From NCBI GenBank assembly GCA_017991675.1, contig JAGOQB010000003.1, positions 62,001 through 126,000 of the forward strand: 64,000 bases of DNA, written 5' to 3'. The notes under the pieces were generated by a model. It was not told where the DNA came from, ran no database searches, and saw only the letters and a list, made by a program, of their open reading frames with translations. This DNA is from Phenylobacterium sp. (lineage in GTDB: Bacteria > Pseudomonadota > Alphaproteobacteria > Caulobacterales > Caulobacteraceae). Shown in pieces: positions 8,561-17,572 of the stretch (its first letter is position 1; each line of letters starts with the position of its first letter). Both the position numbers and the translations under genes were made by a program.

Positions 8561-9535
8561 TCAGCCGAACACGAAGTCGGCGGCGCTCAGCGCGCCGGGG
8601 GCGACCCCGGCCAGCAGGATCGACTGGCCGCCGAGCTGGATCAGGGTTCCGGCGGGGTCGGCGACAAGCTTGCTCGACAGCGCCGCGAAGTCCGCCGCGT
8701 CCGAAGGCGCGATGCGGATGCGGTCGCCCTCGGCCGACGAAAAATCCATCACCACGTCGCGGCCGCCGCCGGCGGCGAAGTTGAACAGGTCGGCGCCCAC
8801 GCCGCCCAGCAGCACGTCGTCGCCGAGGTCGCCGGACAGGACGTCGTCGCCCGCTCCGCCGACCACGGTGTCGGCGCCCTGCCCGCCCAGCACCGTGTCA
8901 CGGCCCAGGTCCCCGACCACATAGTCGCTCCCTGCACCGCCCTGGACGAAGTCCTCGCCCTGGCCGCCGAACACGCTGTCATTGCCCAGGTCGCCGAACA
9001 GCAGATCGGCCCCGGCGTTGCCGTGCACGAAGTCATTGTCCTGGCCGCCGCGGACGATGTCATCGCCGCCGCCGCCGATCAGGGTGTCGTTGCCGGTGTT
9101 GCCCTGGATCAGGTCGGCCCCGCCGGCGCCCGCGACGCTGTCGGCGCCCGGACCGGCCGCCACCTGCCCCCCGCCCGCCGGCAGACTGACCACGTCGTCC
9201 TCGCTCACCGGCGGCGGCGGGACATAGCCGACCTGGTAGTTGTTCGAGATGGCGGCGCTGGCCCCGACGTTGCCCGCCTGGTCGACGACACCCGCGGTGT
9301 CGAGCACGATCAGGTTGCTCGCGTCGACCACCCCGACGCTCGGCGTCAGCGTCGCGGTCCAGGTGACTCCGCCATCGGCGCTGGCGAGGTTCGACAGCGC
9401 GCCATTGGCCACCGCCACGTCCGGGACTGTGAACCCGCTCACCGCCTCGGAGAAGGTGAACGTGACCGAGCTCGTCTGCCCGGCCTGCAACTGCGTGTTG
9501 GCCACGGTGACGCTCGCCGTGGGCCGCACCGTATC
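8561..9535 (-). repeat. segmental duplication, copy 1 (RTX 3' region)
   Basis: This stretch aligns without gaps, at a constant offset of 1957 bases, to 10518-11492. It covers the last Ig-like repeat, the proline linker, the RTX repeats and the secretion domain. Over the C-terminal 220 residues only about eight amino acids differ. Confidence 0.85.
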
Positions 9536-10417
9536 GACCGTGAAACTATTGGAACTGATGGTCCTGGCAGGAAGGCCAGTAAGGCCGCCCAGGTTCAGCG
9601 TGATCTGGTTGCTAGTGTCCGTCAGGTCGGAGGTCGGGGTGAACCTCGCGGTCCACACATTCCCACCCCCCTGGTCGACCAGCGTGCTCAGCGTGCCATT
9701 CACGACGGTCAGGTCGTCGTTCGTGAAACCGCTCACCGCCTGCCCGAAACTGAAGGTGACCAGGCTGTCTTCGCCGATCCCCAGCACCGTGTCGGCGACG
9801 ACGATGGTCGGCGCCAACGCTGTCCTGATGGTCAGGCTCGGAAGGGCCGCGCTCGCTCCGGCATTGCCGGCCGCATCGGTGTAGCTGCTGGCGACGGTGA
9901 TCGACGCGCTTCCCATGGCGACTCCGGCCGTGGGCGTAAACTTGGCCGTATAGACTAGCGGGTTGGACGTCGCCTGCAGGTCCGACATCGCACCGCCCGC
10001 CGCCGAGACATCGGAGAGGCTGAACCCCACCGGCGCCTCAGAAAAGGTGAAGCTGATGGTGGCGACCTCACCCGCTATGAGCTCGGCCAGCGACGAGGTG
10101 ACCGCTACCGTCGGCGGCGTCTGATCGATGGCGATACTAACGCTCGCCCCCGCCTGGTTGGGGTTGCTGGCGGCGTCGGTATAGGCGCCCGCGGCGACGG
10201 ACACCTGGCCGGCGCCCGTCATCGTCGGCGAGAAGGTCGCCTTGTAGATCAGCGGATCGACGGTCGAGGCGAACGCCGACAGCGTCCCGTTCGCAACGAG
10301 GACATCACCGACAGTGAAGTCGAGAGGCTGCTCGGAAAAACGGAAGGTGATCTCCGCGGTCTGGCCGCTGTTCGACATCGCCGGCATCGACGACGTGATG
10401 GAAAGGCTGATCGGCAT
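8561..10417 (-). CDS. RTX calcium-binding protein with four Ig-like repeats
   Basis: A 618-residue protein without a signal peptide. Residues 1 to about 400 are four bacterial Ig-like repeats of about 95-105 residues, each with a variant of TFSEAVSGFTVPDVAVANG and a TDAAGN- or DQAGNV-like loop. Then come a PPPP linker and about nine RTX nonapeptides (GGxGxDxhx, for example GGQGEDFVQGGAGSDYVVG), which bind calcium. The end is a type I secretion-type C-terminal domain (GGRDVVMDFSSAEGDRIRI ... ALSAADFVFG). The expected fate is type I secretion and a role as a surface or matrix adhesin. No ABC/MFP secretion genes are in the window. The 3' half is almost identical to the next gene upstream. Confidence 0.88.
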   Translation of the reverse strand: MPISLSITSSMPAMSNSGQTAEITFRFSEQPLDFTVGDVLVANGTLSAFASTVDPLIYKATFSPTMTGAGQVSVAAGAYTDAASNPNQAGASVSIAIDQTPPTVAVTSSLAELIAGEVATISFTFSEAPVGFSLSDVSAAGGAMSDLQATSNPLVYTAKFTPTAGVAMGSASITVASSYTDAAGNAGASAALPSLTIRTALAPTIVVADTVLGIGEDSLVTFSFGQAVSGFTNDDLTVVNGTLSTLVDQGGGNVWTARFTPTSDLTDTSNQITLNLGGLTGLPARTISSNSFTVDTVRPTASVTVANTQLQAGQTSSVTFTFSEAVSGFTVPDVAVANGALSNLASADGGVTWTATLTPSVGVVDASNLIVLDTAGVVDQAGNVGASAAISNNYQVGYVPPPPVSEDDVVSLPAGGGQVAAGPGADSVAGAGGADLIQGNTGNDTLIGGGGDDIVRGGQDNDFVHGNAGADLLFGDLGNDSVFGGQGEDFVQGGAGSDYVVGDLGRDTVLGGQGADTVVGGAGDDVLSGDLGDDVLLGGVGADLFNFAAGGGRDVVMDFSSAEGDRIRIAPSDAADFAALSSKLVADPAGTLIQLGGQSILLAGVAPGALSAADFVFG

Positions 10418-10450
10418 TCGCGCGTCCTGATCCGGGGCGACGCCTAAGCT

Positions 10451-10484
10451 GGCGGGCCGCTACCCACGGGTGTAGCGGCCCGCC
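10451..10484. terminator. 12-bp stem hairpin between the tandem RTX genes
   Basis: A perfect 12-bp GC-rich inverted repeat (10451-10462 with 10473-10484) with a 10-nt loop lies between the stop of the longer RTX gene and the start of the shorter one. There is no T run on either side, so it is only a candidate terminator or mRNA stabiliser. Confidence 0.4.
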
Positions 10485-10517
10485 CTGCTAAGAAAGCATG
10501 AACAGCCGGCCGGCCCG

Positions 10518-11492
10518 TCAGCCGAACAGGAAATCGGCGGCGCTCAGGGCCCCGGGGGCGATCCCGGCCAGCAGGATCGACTGGCCGCCAAGCTGGATCA
10601 AGGTTCCGGCGGGGTCGGCGACAAGCTTGCTCGACAAGGCTGCGAAGTCCGCCGCATCGCTCGGCGCGATGCGGATACGGTCGCCTTCAGCCGACGAGAA
10701 GTCCATCACCACGTCGCGGCCGCCGCCGGCGGCGAAGTTGAACAGGTCGGCGCCCTCGCCGCCCAGCAGCACGTCGTCGCCGAGGTCGCCGGACAGGACG
10801 TCGTCGCCGGCCCCGCCGACCACGGTGTCAGCCCCCTGCCCGCCCAGCACCGTGTCGCGGCCCAGGTCCCCGACCACATAGTCGCTTCCTGCGCCGCCCT
10901 GGACGAAGTCCTCGCCCTGGCCGCCAAACACGCTGTCGTTCCCCAGGTCGCCGAACAGCAGATCGGCCCCGGCGTTGCCGTGCACGAAGTCATTGTCCTG
11001 GCCGCCGCGGACGATGTCGTCGCCGCCGCCGCCGATCAGGGTGTCGTTCCCGGTGTTGCCCTGGATCAGGTCGGCCCCGCCGGCGCCCGCGACGCTGTCG
11101 GCGCCCGGACCGGCCGACACCTGGCCGCCGCCTGCCGGCAAGGTGATCACGTCGTCCTCGCTCGCCGGCGGCGGCGGGACATAGCCGACCTGGTAGTTGT
11201 TCGAGATGGCGACGCTGTCCCCGACATTGCCCGCCTGGTCGACGACCCACGCGGTGTCGAGCACGATCAGGTTGGTCGCGTCGACCACCCCGATGCTCGG
11301 CGTCAGCGTCGCGGTCCAGGTGACCCCGCCGTCAACGCTGACGAGGTTCGTCAGCGCGCCGTTGGCGACCGACAGGTCCAAGGTGGTGAAGCCGCTCACC
11401 GCCTCGGAGAACGCAATCGTCACCTGGCTCGTCTGTCCGGCCTGCAACAGCGCGTTGGCGACGGTGACGCTCGCCGTCGGCCGGGCGGTGTC
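10518..11492 (-). repeat. segmental duplication, copy 2 (RTX 3' region)
   Basis: This is the partner of 8561-9535, collinear with no insertion or deletion seen. Most differences are at third codon positions, so the protein is conserved more than the DNA. Confidence 0.85.
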
Positions 11493-13319
11493 GACCGCAT
11501 AGTTGTTGGAGTCGACCGTCCCCGATCCGACGTTGCCGCTTGCGGCCGCCGCCACGCCGGCCATTTCCAGGACGATGAGGTTGCTGCTGTCCTGCACGTT
11601 GGAGCCAGGCGTCAGCGTCGCGGTCCAGGTCACCCCACCGTCGCTGGAGAACAGGTTCGAAACCGCCCCGTTGGCGACCGTCAGGTCCGCGGTGGTGAAG
11701 CCGATCACCGCCTCGGAGAAGGTGATGGTGACGCCAGTGGACGCGCCGGCTTTCAGCGCCGGGTCGGCGACGACGACGCTCGCTGTTGGCCGCACTGTGT
11801 CGATCACGTAGTTGCTGAAGCTCGTCGTTCCGATCCCGGCGTTTCCGGCCAGGTCGGTGTAGGCGGCGTTGTTCAAGGTGATCAGGTTGCTCGCGTCGCG
11901 GACGTTCTCGGTCGGCGTTAGGATCCCGCGCCAGGTGACGCCGCCGTCGCTGCTGACCAACGCCTGAATCGCGCCGTTCGGGATCGACAGGGCGCCCAGC
12001 CCGAAGCCGGTCACCGCCTCGGAAAAGGTGATCGTCACCTCTGAGGTTTCGCCGGCCGTCAAGAATGCATCGGACAAGGTGATCGTCGCGTTCGGCCTCA
12101 CGGCGTCTACAACATAGTTCGGAGAATAGGTCGTCCCCGCCGCCGCTGCGTTGCCAGCCAGGTCAGAAACCGCGGTCAGGTCGACGCCGATGGTGTTGGT
12201 CATTTGGGTGACGCCGGGCGTAGGCGTCAGGGTCGCCGTGTAGACGATGTTGTCACTGGTGGTCAGTCCCGACAGCACGCCATTGTTGACAGTCAGCGCG
12301 CCGAGGCTGAATCCGGCCACGGCTTCGGAGAACGTGAAGGTGACCTCGCTAGCCTGCCCTATCCCCAAGGCCGGATCGGCGATGGCGATTGAGACGGTCG
12401 GCGCGCGCGTGTCGATCGAGATCGGCGCGGTGGAGCCCCCGCCGCCGGGATTGCCGAAGCTGTCGATGTAGGACCCCGACGCCACCGAAACGCTGGCTTC
12501 GCCGCCATCCACACCGGCAGTCGGGGTGAAGGTCGCCTTGTAGACGCCCGCGCCCACATTGGTCAGGCCATGGAGGGCTCCCCCGGAAACCACAACGTCG
12601 GTGGCCGTAAAGCCGGTCGGCGCGGAGGAAAACGTGAAGGTGATCTCGGCGTCCTCGCCCGCCTTGAGCGTCGCCTTGTCGGCGGTGACGATCACAGAGG
12701 GCCCCAGCGTTCTGATCGAGATCGGCGAGCTTGAGCCGCCGCCTCCGTGGTTTCCGGCCTGGTCGGTGTAGAGGTTTGTCCCCAGACTCACAGACCCCAG
12801 AACTCCGCTCAGGTTGGCGCTGGGGGTAAAGAGCACCGTGTAGACCAGCGGATTTCCGGTGGCGGTGAACCCGGACAACGTACCGCTCGCGGCGATCAGG
12901 TCGCCGAGGGTGAAGTCCGTCGGCGCCTCGGAAAAGGTGAAGGTGAGCGTCGCGGTCTCGCCGGAGTACAGCGTGGACGTCGACGAGGAGATCGACACCG
13001 TCGGGGCGACTGTGTCCACCGGGATCGCCGGGCTCGACCCCGCTAAACCCAGATCACCGACCGTATTGGCATAGGCGCCGGCGGCGACGGACAGACCAGC
13101 GCTTACGCCGCTCAAATTCGCCCCAGGGGTCAGGTCCGCGGTGTAGACTAGGGGATTGCCGGTGGCGGTCAGCCCCGACAGTGTCCCGTTCGTGACGGTC
13201 ACGTCGTCGGCCGTGAACCCGACCGGAGCCTCGGTAAAGGTGAAGGTCGCCCTCGCCTGCTCGCCGATCTTCAGCGCGGACTTGTCGAAGGTGATGGTGA
13301 CGCTGGGCGGCGGTGGCAT
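10518..13319 (-). CDS. RTX calcium-binding protein with seven Ig-like repeats
   Basis: A paralogue of the downstream gene, about 933 residues long. Seven Ig-like repeats (starting near VTITFDKSALKIGEQ and ending near DQAGNVGDSVAI) are followed by the same PPPP linker, RTX nonapeptides and type I secretion-type end (ALSAADFLFG). There is no signal peptide, as expected for a type I substrate. The ATG at 13319 (MPPPPSVTITF) is preferred because it leads straight into the first repeat, as in the paralogue; a GTG at 13352 would add 11 residues. The repeat number (seven against four) and near-identical 3' ends suggest duplication followed by repeat loss or gain, or gene conversion. Confidence 0.87.
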   Translation of the reverse strand: MPPPPSVTITFDKSALKIGEQARATFTFTEAPVGFTADDVTVTNGTLSGLTATGNPLVYTADLTPGANLSGVSAGLSVAAGAYANTVGDLGLAGSSPAIPVDTVAPTVSISSSTSTLYSGETATLTFTFSEAPTDFTLGDLIAASGTLSGFTATGNPLVYTVLFTPSANLSGVLGSVSLGTNLYTDQAGNHGGGGSSSPISIRTLGPSVIVTADKATLKAGEDAEITFTFSSAPTGFTATDVVVSGGALHGLTNVGAGVYKATFTPTAGVDGGEASVSVASGSYIDSFGNPGGGGSTAPISIDTRAPTVSIAIADPALGIGQASEVTFTFSEAVAGFSLGALTVNNGVLSGLTTSDNIVYTATLTPTPGVTQMTNTIGVDLTAVSDLAGNAAAAGTTYSPNYVVDAVRPNATITLSDAFLTAGETSEVTITFSEAVTGFGLGALSIPNGAIQALVSSDGGVTWRGILTPTENVRDASNLITLNNAAYTDLAGNAGIGTTSFSNYVIDTVRPTASVVVADPALKAGASTGVTITFSEAVIGFTTADLTVANGAVSNLFSSDGGVTWTATLTPGSNVQDSSNLIVLEMAGVAAAASGNVGSGTVDSNNYAVDTARPTASVTVANALLQAGQTSQVTIAFSEAVSGFTTLDLSVANGALTNLVSVDGGVTWTATLTPSIGVVDATNLIVLDTAWVVDQAGNVGDSVAISNNYQVGYVPPPPASEDDVITLPAGGGQVSAGPGADSVAGAGGADLIQGNTGNDTLIGGGGDDIVRGGQDNDFVHGNAGADLLFGDLGNDSVFGGQGEDFVQGGAGSDYVVGDLGRDTVLGGQGADTVVGGAGDDVLSGDLGDDVLLGGEGADLFNFAAGGGRDVVMDFSSAEGDRIRIAPSDAADFAALSSKLVADPAGTLIQLGGQSILLAGIAPGALSAADFLFG

Positions 13320-13419
13320 GGTGACTCGATCAAGCGGAACTGTACTCCTCACGAATGCCCGGATCGCGGACGAAACACCATCTAAAGTCGTGGTAAATGC
13401 GTACTTCTAGCCAGAACGT

Positions 13420-15837
13420 CTAGGCCGCCCGAACCTCCCCGGCCGCGTCGAGCACCTGCTGCAGAGCTTCGAACAGCCGACCCACCTCGATCGGCTTGGG
13501 CACGAAGCCGTCCATGCCGGCGGCCATGTACTCGGCGACCTGATGGGCCATGGCGTTGGCGGTCAGGGCGATGATCGGGGTGCGCGCGCGCCCTTCCAGC
13601 GCCTCGCGCCCACGGATCAGGGCGCAGGCGCTCGGGCCGTCCATGATCGGCATCTGCACGTCCATCAGGATCACGTCCCACTCACCGCCTTCCCAAGCCC
13701 GCACGGCCTCGACGCCGTTGTCGACGATGCGGGGCTCGACGCCGATCTGGTGCAGCAGGGTCTTCAGCACCAACTGGTTGACGGTGTTGTCCTCCGCCGC
13801 CAGCACCCGCAGCGCCGAACACGCGCAGGCCTCGATCTGCTGGGCCTCGGCGCTAGGCGGCGTCGGCAGCGCCGCGCTGACCCCGACCCAGGTCAGCGGC
13901 AAGGTCGCCAGGAACGTCGTCCCGGCCCCCACCTCGCTGCTCGCCTCGATCGCCCCGCCCATCAGGCCGGCCAGCTCGCGGCAGATCGCCAGGCCAAGGC
14001 CCGTCCCGCCATAGCGCCGGGTAGTCGAGGCGTCGGCCTGCTCGAACTTCTGGAACAGCGCGGCCAGGCGGTGGGCCGGAATGCCGATCCCGGTGTCCGA
14101 GACGCTGAGCCGCAAGCCCGCCACGTCGCGGTCGACGCGGACCCGCACCTCGCCTTGCTCGGTGAACTTCAGGGCGTTGGAGACCAGGTTGTAGAGGATC
14201 TGTCGCACGCGGGTGGAATCGCCCCGATAGACGCCCAAGGCCGCCGGCTCGATACCCAGCGAGAACGACAGGCCCTTCTTGTTGGCGATGGCCGTGAACG
14301 CCGCGTGCGCCCCGCGCGCCAAGGCCGCGACGTCGAAATCGGCCTCCTCCAGCTCCAGCTTGCCGGCCTCGATCTTCGACAGGTCGAGCACGTCGTTGAG
14401 GATCGCCAACAGCGTCTCGCCCGACTGGCGGATCACCCCCAGCCGCTCGCGCTGGATGTCCGACAGTCCGTTCTCCGCCACCATCGCCTGGGCCATGCCC
14501 AGCACCCCGTTCAGCGGCGTGCGGATCTCGTGGCTCATCGTGGCCAGGAAGGTCGACTTGGCCCGGTTGGCCGCCTCGGCGTCCTCCTTGGCCTGAACCA
14601 GGGCCTGCTCTGCCGCCTTGCGCTCGCTGATGTTCTGCAGCGCGCCGATGACCCGCAGCGGCCGGCCGCGCTCGTCGGCGATCAGCCGGGTGGCCCCCAT
14701 GGCCCAGACCTCGCGCTCGTCGCGCCGCACCAGTCGGTACTCCGGCGCATAGGGCTCGCCGGTGCGCAGGTGATCGCGCCAGGCCGCCTCGACCCGCGCA
14801 CGGTCGCGCGGATCGATGGTGCTGAAGATGTCGCGGTGCAGTTCGTCGTAGGTCTTGGCCTCGGTGAAGAAGGTGTCCTCGGCCCCGGTCTTGATCAGTT
14901 CGCGCCGGACATAGTCCATCTCGAAGACGTGGATGTCGGCGATCTCCATGGCCAGCATCAGCCGCTGTTCCGAACGCTCGGTCGCCTCCAGCGCCACCAC
15001 CATGTCGGTGATATCGTAGCTGGCGACGATCAACCCGCCGACCTCGCCGGCGGCGTCGCGCCACGGCGCCATCTCGGCCCGGAACCAGCCGGTCGCGCCG
15101 GCCTCGTCGGTCACCTGCACGCGGTCGGCCTTGATGCTCTCGCCGCCCAGCACCCGGTCGTAGGCGTCCTGCCAGCGCCCGTACATGTGCGGCGCCAGGT
15201 CCTGGATCCTGCGGCCGAAGATGATCTGCTCGCCCAGCTCCAGCGTGCTGATCCAGCGGGGGCTGGCCCCGATCACCCGCATCTCGCGGTCGGTCAGCAC
15301 CACCGCCACGGGCATGGCCTCGATGATCGCGACCAGGGTCGACTGCATGGCGTCGCGCTCGCGGCGGCTTTCTTCGCGCGCTCGGCTGGCCTCAGCCCGC
15401 GCCCACTCGTCGGCGACGAACTCGGCCAGGTCGCCCAGCCGCCCGGCCAGGGCCGCGTCGAACCGGCGTGGGACGTCGCCGAACACCGCCAGCACGCCGG
15501 GCGTCGAGCCGTCGGCCAGGCGGATCGGAACCCCGACATAGGATCTCAGAAAGGGCGGGCCGACCACCGCCGGGCTGTCGGCGAACCGCGGATCATGGTG
15601 GGCGTCCTCGACCCACAGCAGCTCGCCGCTGGCCTGCACGAGCTCGGCCGCCTTGTCGCGCTGGCGTACGATCTTGGAGTCGGGGTCGCGGCTGCGCCAG
15701 ACCTCGCCGTCCTTCAGGAAGACGATCTGCGCCTCGAGCGCGGAAAACATGGTTTTGGCGAGCCGAGTGGCGCGGTCGCAGACCCCCTGGGAGATCTCCA
15801 GGCCAAACGGACGCGACTCGGCCGTGCCGTCCGCCAT
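13420..15837 (-). CDS. hybrid sensor histidine kinase/response regulator (GAF-PAS-PAS-HK-REC)
   Basis: An 805-residue cytoplasmic hybrid kinase with no obvious membrane segment. It has a GAF-like domain (about 15-160) and a PAS domain (about 165-285). A second, PAS_3-like domain (about 300-405) contains AWRDHLRTGEPYAPEYRLVR. The HisKA box has the phospho-accepting His436 in LATMSHEIRTPLNG. The ATPase has N, G1 and G2 boxes (NALKFT, DTGIGIPAHR, GTGLGLAICREL). A receiver domain (about 675-800) has Asp726 in ILMDVQMPIMDG and Lys781 in VPKPI. The start at 15837 has a strong G-rich ribosome site. No partner phosphotransferase or regulator is adjacent, and the ligand of the GAF domain is unknown. 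Confidence 0.9.
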   Translation of the reverse strand: MADGTAESRPFGLEISQGVCDRATRLAKTMFSALEAQIVFLKDGEVWRSRDPDSKIVRQRDKAAELVQASGELLWVEDAHHDPRFADSPAVVGPPFLRSYVGVPIRLADGSTPGVLAVFGDVPRRFDAALAGRLGDLAEFVADEWARAEASRAREESRRERDAMQSTLVAIIEAMPVAVVLTDREMRVIGASPRWISTLELGEQIIFGRRIQDLAPHMYGRWQDAYDRVLGGESIKADRVQVTDEAGATGWFRAEMAPWRDAAGEVGGLIVASYDITDMVVALEATERSEQRLMLAMEIADIHVFEMDYVRRELIKTGAEDTFFTEAKTYDELHRDIFSTIDPRDRARVEAAWRDHLRTGEPYAPEYRLVRRDEREVWAMGATRLIADERGRPLRVIGALQNISERKAAEQALVQAKEDAEAANRAKSTFLATMSHEIRTPLNGVLGMAQAMVAENGLSDIQRERLGVIRQSGETLLAILNDVLDLSKIEAGKLELEEADFDVAALARGAHAAFTAIANKKGLSFSLGIEPAALGVYRGDSTRVRQILYNLVSNALKFTEQGEVRVRVDRDVAGLRLSVSDTGIGIPAHRLAALFQKFEQADASTTRRYGGTGLGLAICRELAGLMGGAIEASSEVGAGTTFLATLPLTWVGVSAALPTPPSAEAQQIEACACSALRVLAAEDNTVNQLVLKTLLHQIGVEPRIVDNGVEAVRAWEGGEWDVILMDVQMPIMDGPSACALIRGREALEGRARTPIIALTANAMAHQVAEYMAAGMDGFVPKPIEVGRLFEALQQVLDAAGEVRAA

Positions 15838-15931
15838 GCTGATCCCCCCTTTTCGTATTTGATATCAGCAGGATGAGCGTGAGTGACTAAAGTTAAGGCA
15901 CGATTGAAGCGGTTGCAGGCGCGACCGCCGC

Positions 15932-16909
15932 TCAACCGCGCGCGGTCGCCGCCGGCCAGGCCCAGTCGCCGAACTCGCGCGGGTGGATGAACTCTGGACG
16001 GAACCAGGGCCGCTCACGGGCGTCGAAGATCGAGCCCAGCCACTCGGCGACCCGCGCCACCCGCCCGGTCTTGGCGCTCTCGCGGTGATGGCAGAGCCAG
16101 ACCGTCGAGCTGGCCAGCGGCGGGATGTCCAGCATCACCAGGTCCGGGGCCACCGCCACGATTGCGGTCGGAATGGCCCCGATGCCGGCGCCGCGCTGGA
16201 TGGCGTGCAGCATCACCGTCGAGGAATTGACCACCATCGCCGGCTCGGCCAGCTCCATGAACGCCGAGGTTTTCGCCCCCCAGCGCCCGCGTTTGCTGAC
16301 CTGGGCGGAGTGATAGATGAACCGATGGCCGACCGCCGCCTCGATCCGCGTGGGGGCCCCATACGTTTCGAGATACTCGCGCGATGCGAACAGCGCGTAG
16401 TGCAGCGTCGCCAGCGGCGAGGCGGTCAATTCCGGGACCCCGCTGGCGTCCATCAGCTGGATCGAGAGGTCCACCTGACTGTCGACCGGGTTCTCGGGAT
16501 AGAAGCCGCAGTCCAGGCCGAGCTTGATGCCGGGGTTCTCGCGGACGAAATCGGCGACCTCCAGGCCGGTAACGTAGCCGCCGATTCCCTCGGGCATCGC
16601 CACCGTCACCTCGCCGGTGTCGGGGGTCTCGTGGTCCAGGCTCAGGCGCTCGATGTCCAGCGACGCGCGCTGCATGGTCAACGCCCGGTCGTAGACCATA
16701 TCGCCGGCCCGGGTCAGTGTAACCCCGCGCAGGCCCCGGTCGAACAGCTTGGCCCCCAACCGAAGCTCCAGGTCCTCGATACGACGTGTGACCGTGGGTT
16801 GTGTGGTCTTCAGGCGTCGGGCCGCGGCGCCGAAACTACCCGTCTGAGCCGCGGCGACGAAGGTCTTGATGTCGTCCCAATCGGCGCGACCGCCGTCGCC
16901 ATTGTCCAT
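15932..16909 (-). CDS. LysR-family transcriptional regulator
   Basis: A regulator of about 325 residues. The N-terminal winged helix-turn-helix is DDIKTFVAAAQTGSFGAAAR followed by TTQPTVTRRIEDLE, and a LysR substrate-binding domain follows (GEVTVAMPEGIGGYVTGLEV onwards). The ATG at 16909 places the HTH near the N-terminus; in-frame starts at 16939 or 16960 would add 10 or 17 residues. It is divergent from the four-gene cassette beginning at 17012, with a gap of 102 bases, so it is the likely regulator of that cassette. The inducer is unknown. Confidence 0.88.
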   Translation of the reverse strand: MDNGDGGRADWDDIKTFVAAAQTGSFGAAARRLKTTQPTVTRRIEDLELRLGAKLFDRGLRGVTLTRAGDMVYDRALTMQRASLDIERLSLDHETPDTGEVTVAMPEGIGGYVTGLEVADFVRENPGIKLGLDCGFYPENPVDSQVDLSIQLMDASGVPELTASPLATLHYALFASREYLETYGAPTRIEAAVGHRFIYHSAQVSKRGRWGAKTSAFMELAEPAMVVNSSTVMLHAIQRGAGIGAIPTAIVAVAPDLVMLDIPPLASSTVWLCHHRESAKTGRVARVAEWLGSIFDARERPWFRPEFIHPREFGDWAWPAATARG

Positions 16910-17011
16910 CCGGCACCCAAAAGGCCGTGGGGCCCCCATACGAACTTCGAGGCTGCACACTCGAACATTGACGCTCTACCAAATCACATCTTCGCACAAG
17001 AAGGCGATGTG

Positions 17012-17572
17012 ATGATGATCATTCGCGATTTCGCCGAACACTGTCATCGAGGACTGGGCGCGCTGGGCATGAGCCTGGCCACATACGACGAGATCATCGA
17101 GGGCCGCGCGCTCGCCGCCCGGACGGTCAGTCCGAACATCGCCACAGTCGAAACCCTTGCGCAGGTCCAGGATCTCACCCGGGCGTCCTCGTTCAGCTTC
17201 CGGGGCGCCGATGGCCGGCTGGCCGGGGTCATGGCCATCATCCCGCTGACCGCCGCGGCCCTGCCGGGCCTGGCCGCCGGCGTGTTCGACGGCGTCGATC
17301 CGCCCCAGGACCAGGCCGCCCGCCCGGGCGAAGCGGTGGTCGCCATCTACGGCTGGGGCATGGCCGGGACCACGCTGCGCGGCCGTGCGAGCGTGATGGC
17401 CGGCGCGGTGAAGCTGCACCGCGAGCTCTTTCCCACCATTCCGCTCTACGGCCGCGCGGCCACGCCCGGCGGCGAGCGCACCCTGCTCAAGCGGATCGGC
17501 GCGCGGCCGGTCCCCGGTCCCGGCGGCCTGGTCGTCGCCGAGGCCTGGGCCGGCGTCGGGAGGGCCGCCTGA
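17012..17572 (+). CDS. unrecognised protein, possible divergent GNAT fold
   Basis: A 186-residue protein of no family I can name with certainty. The start is the first of two adjacent ATGs, with AAGGCG six bases upstream. The second half has a layout resembling a GNAT acyltransferase: a strand DGRLAGVMAIIPL, then EAVVAIYGWGMAGTTLRGRA with a Gly-rich turn, a helix SVMAGAVKLHRELFP, and an ending GGERTLLKRIGARPV like the GNAT C-terminal strand-helix. The N-terminal half (RDFAEHCHRGLGALGM) has no clear counterpart. It is the first gene of a four-gene cassette and overlaps the next gene as TGATG. The assignment to a GNAT-like fold is inference. Confidence 0.7.
   Translation: MMIIRDFAEHCHRGLGALGMSLATYDEIIEGRALAARTVSPNIATVETLAQVQDLTRASSFSFRGADGRLAGVMAIIPLTAAALPGLAAGVFDGVDPPQDQAARPGEAVVAIYGWGMAGTTLRGRASVMAGAVKLHRELFPTIPLYGRAATPGGERTLLKRIGARPVPGPGGLVVAEAWAGVGRAA

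Noticed and set aside
8750-9130. Regularly spaced short DNA repeats considered as a CRISPR array
   Set aside because: They are RTX nonapeptide codons (27-base period) inside a reading frame, not repeats with unique spacers.
15983-17011. Long in-frame upstream extension of the first cassette gene
   Set aside because: It runs antisense through the LysR gene; the ATG pair at 17012 has a ribosome site and is the better start.
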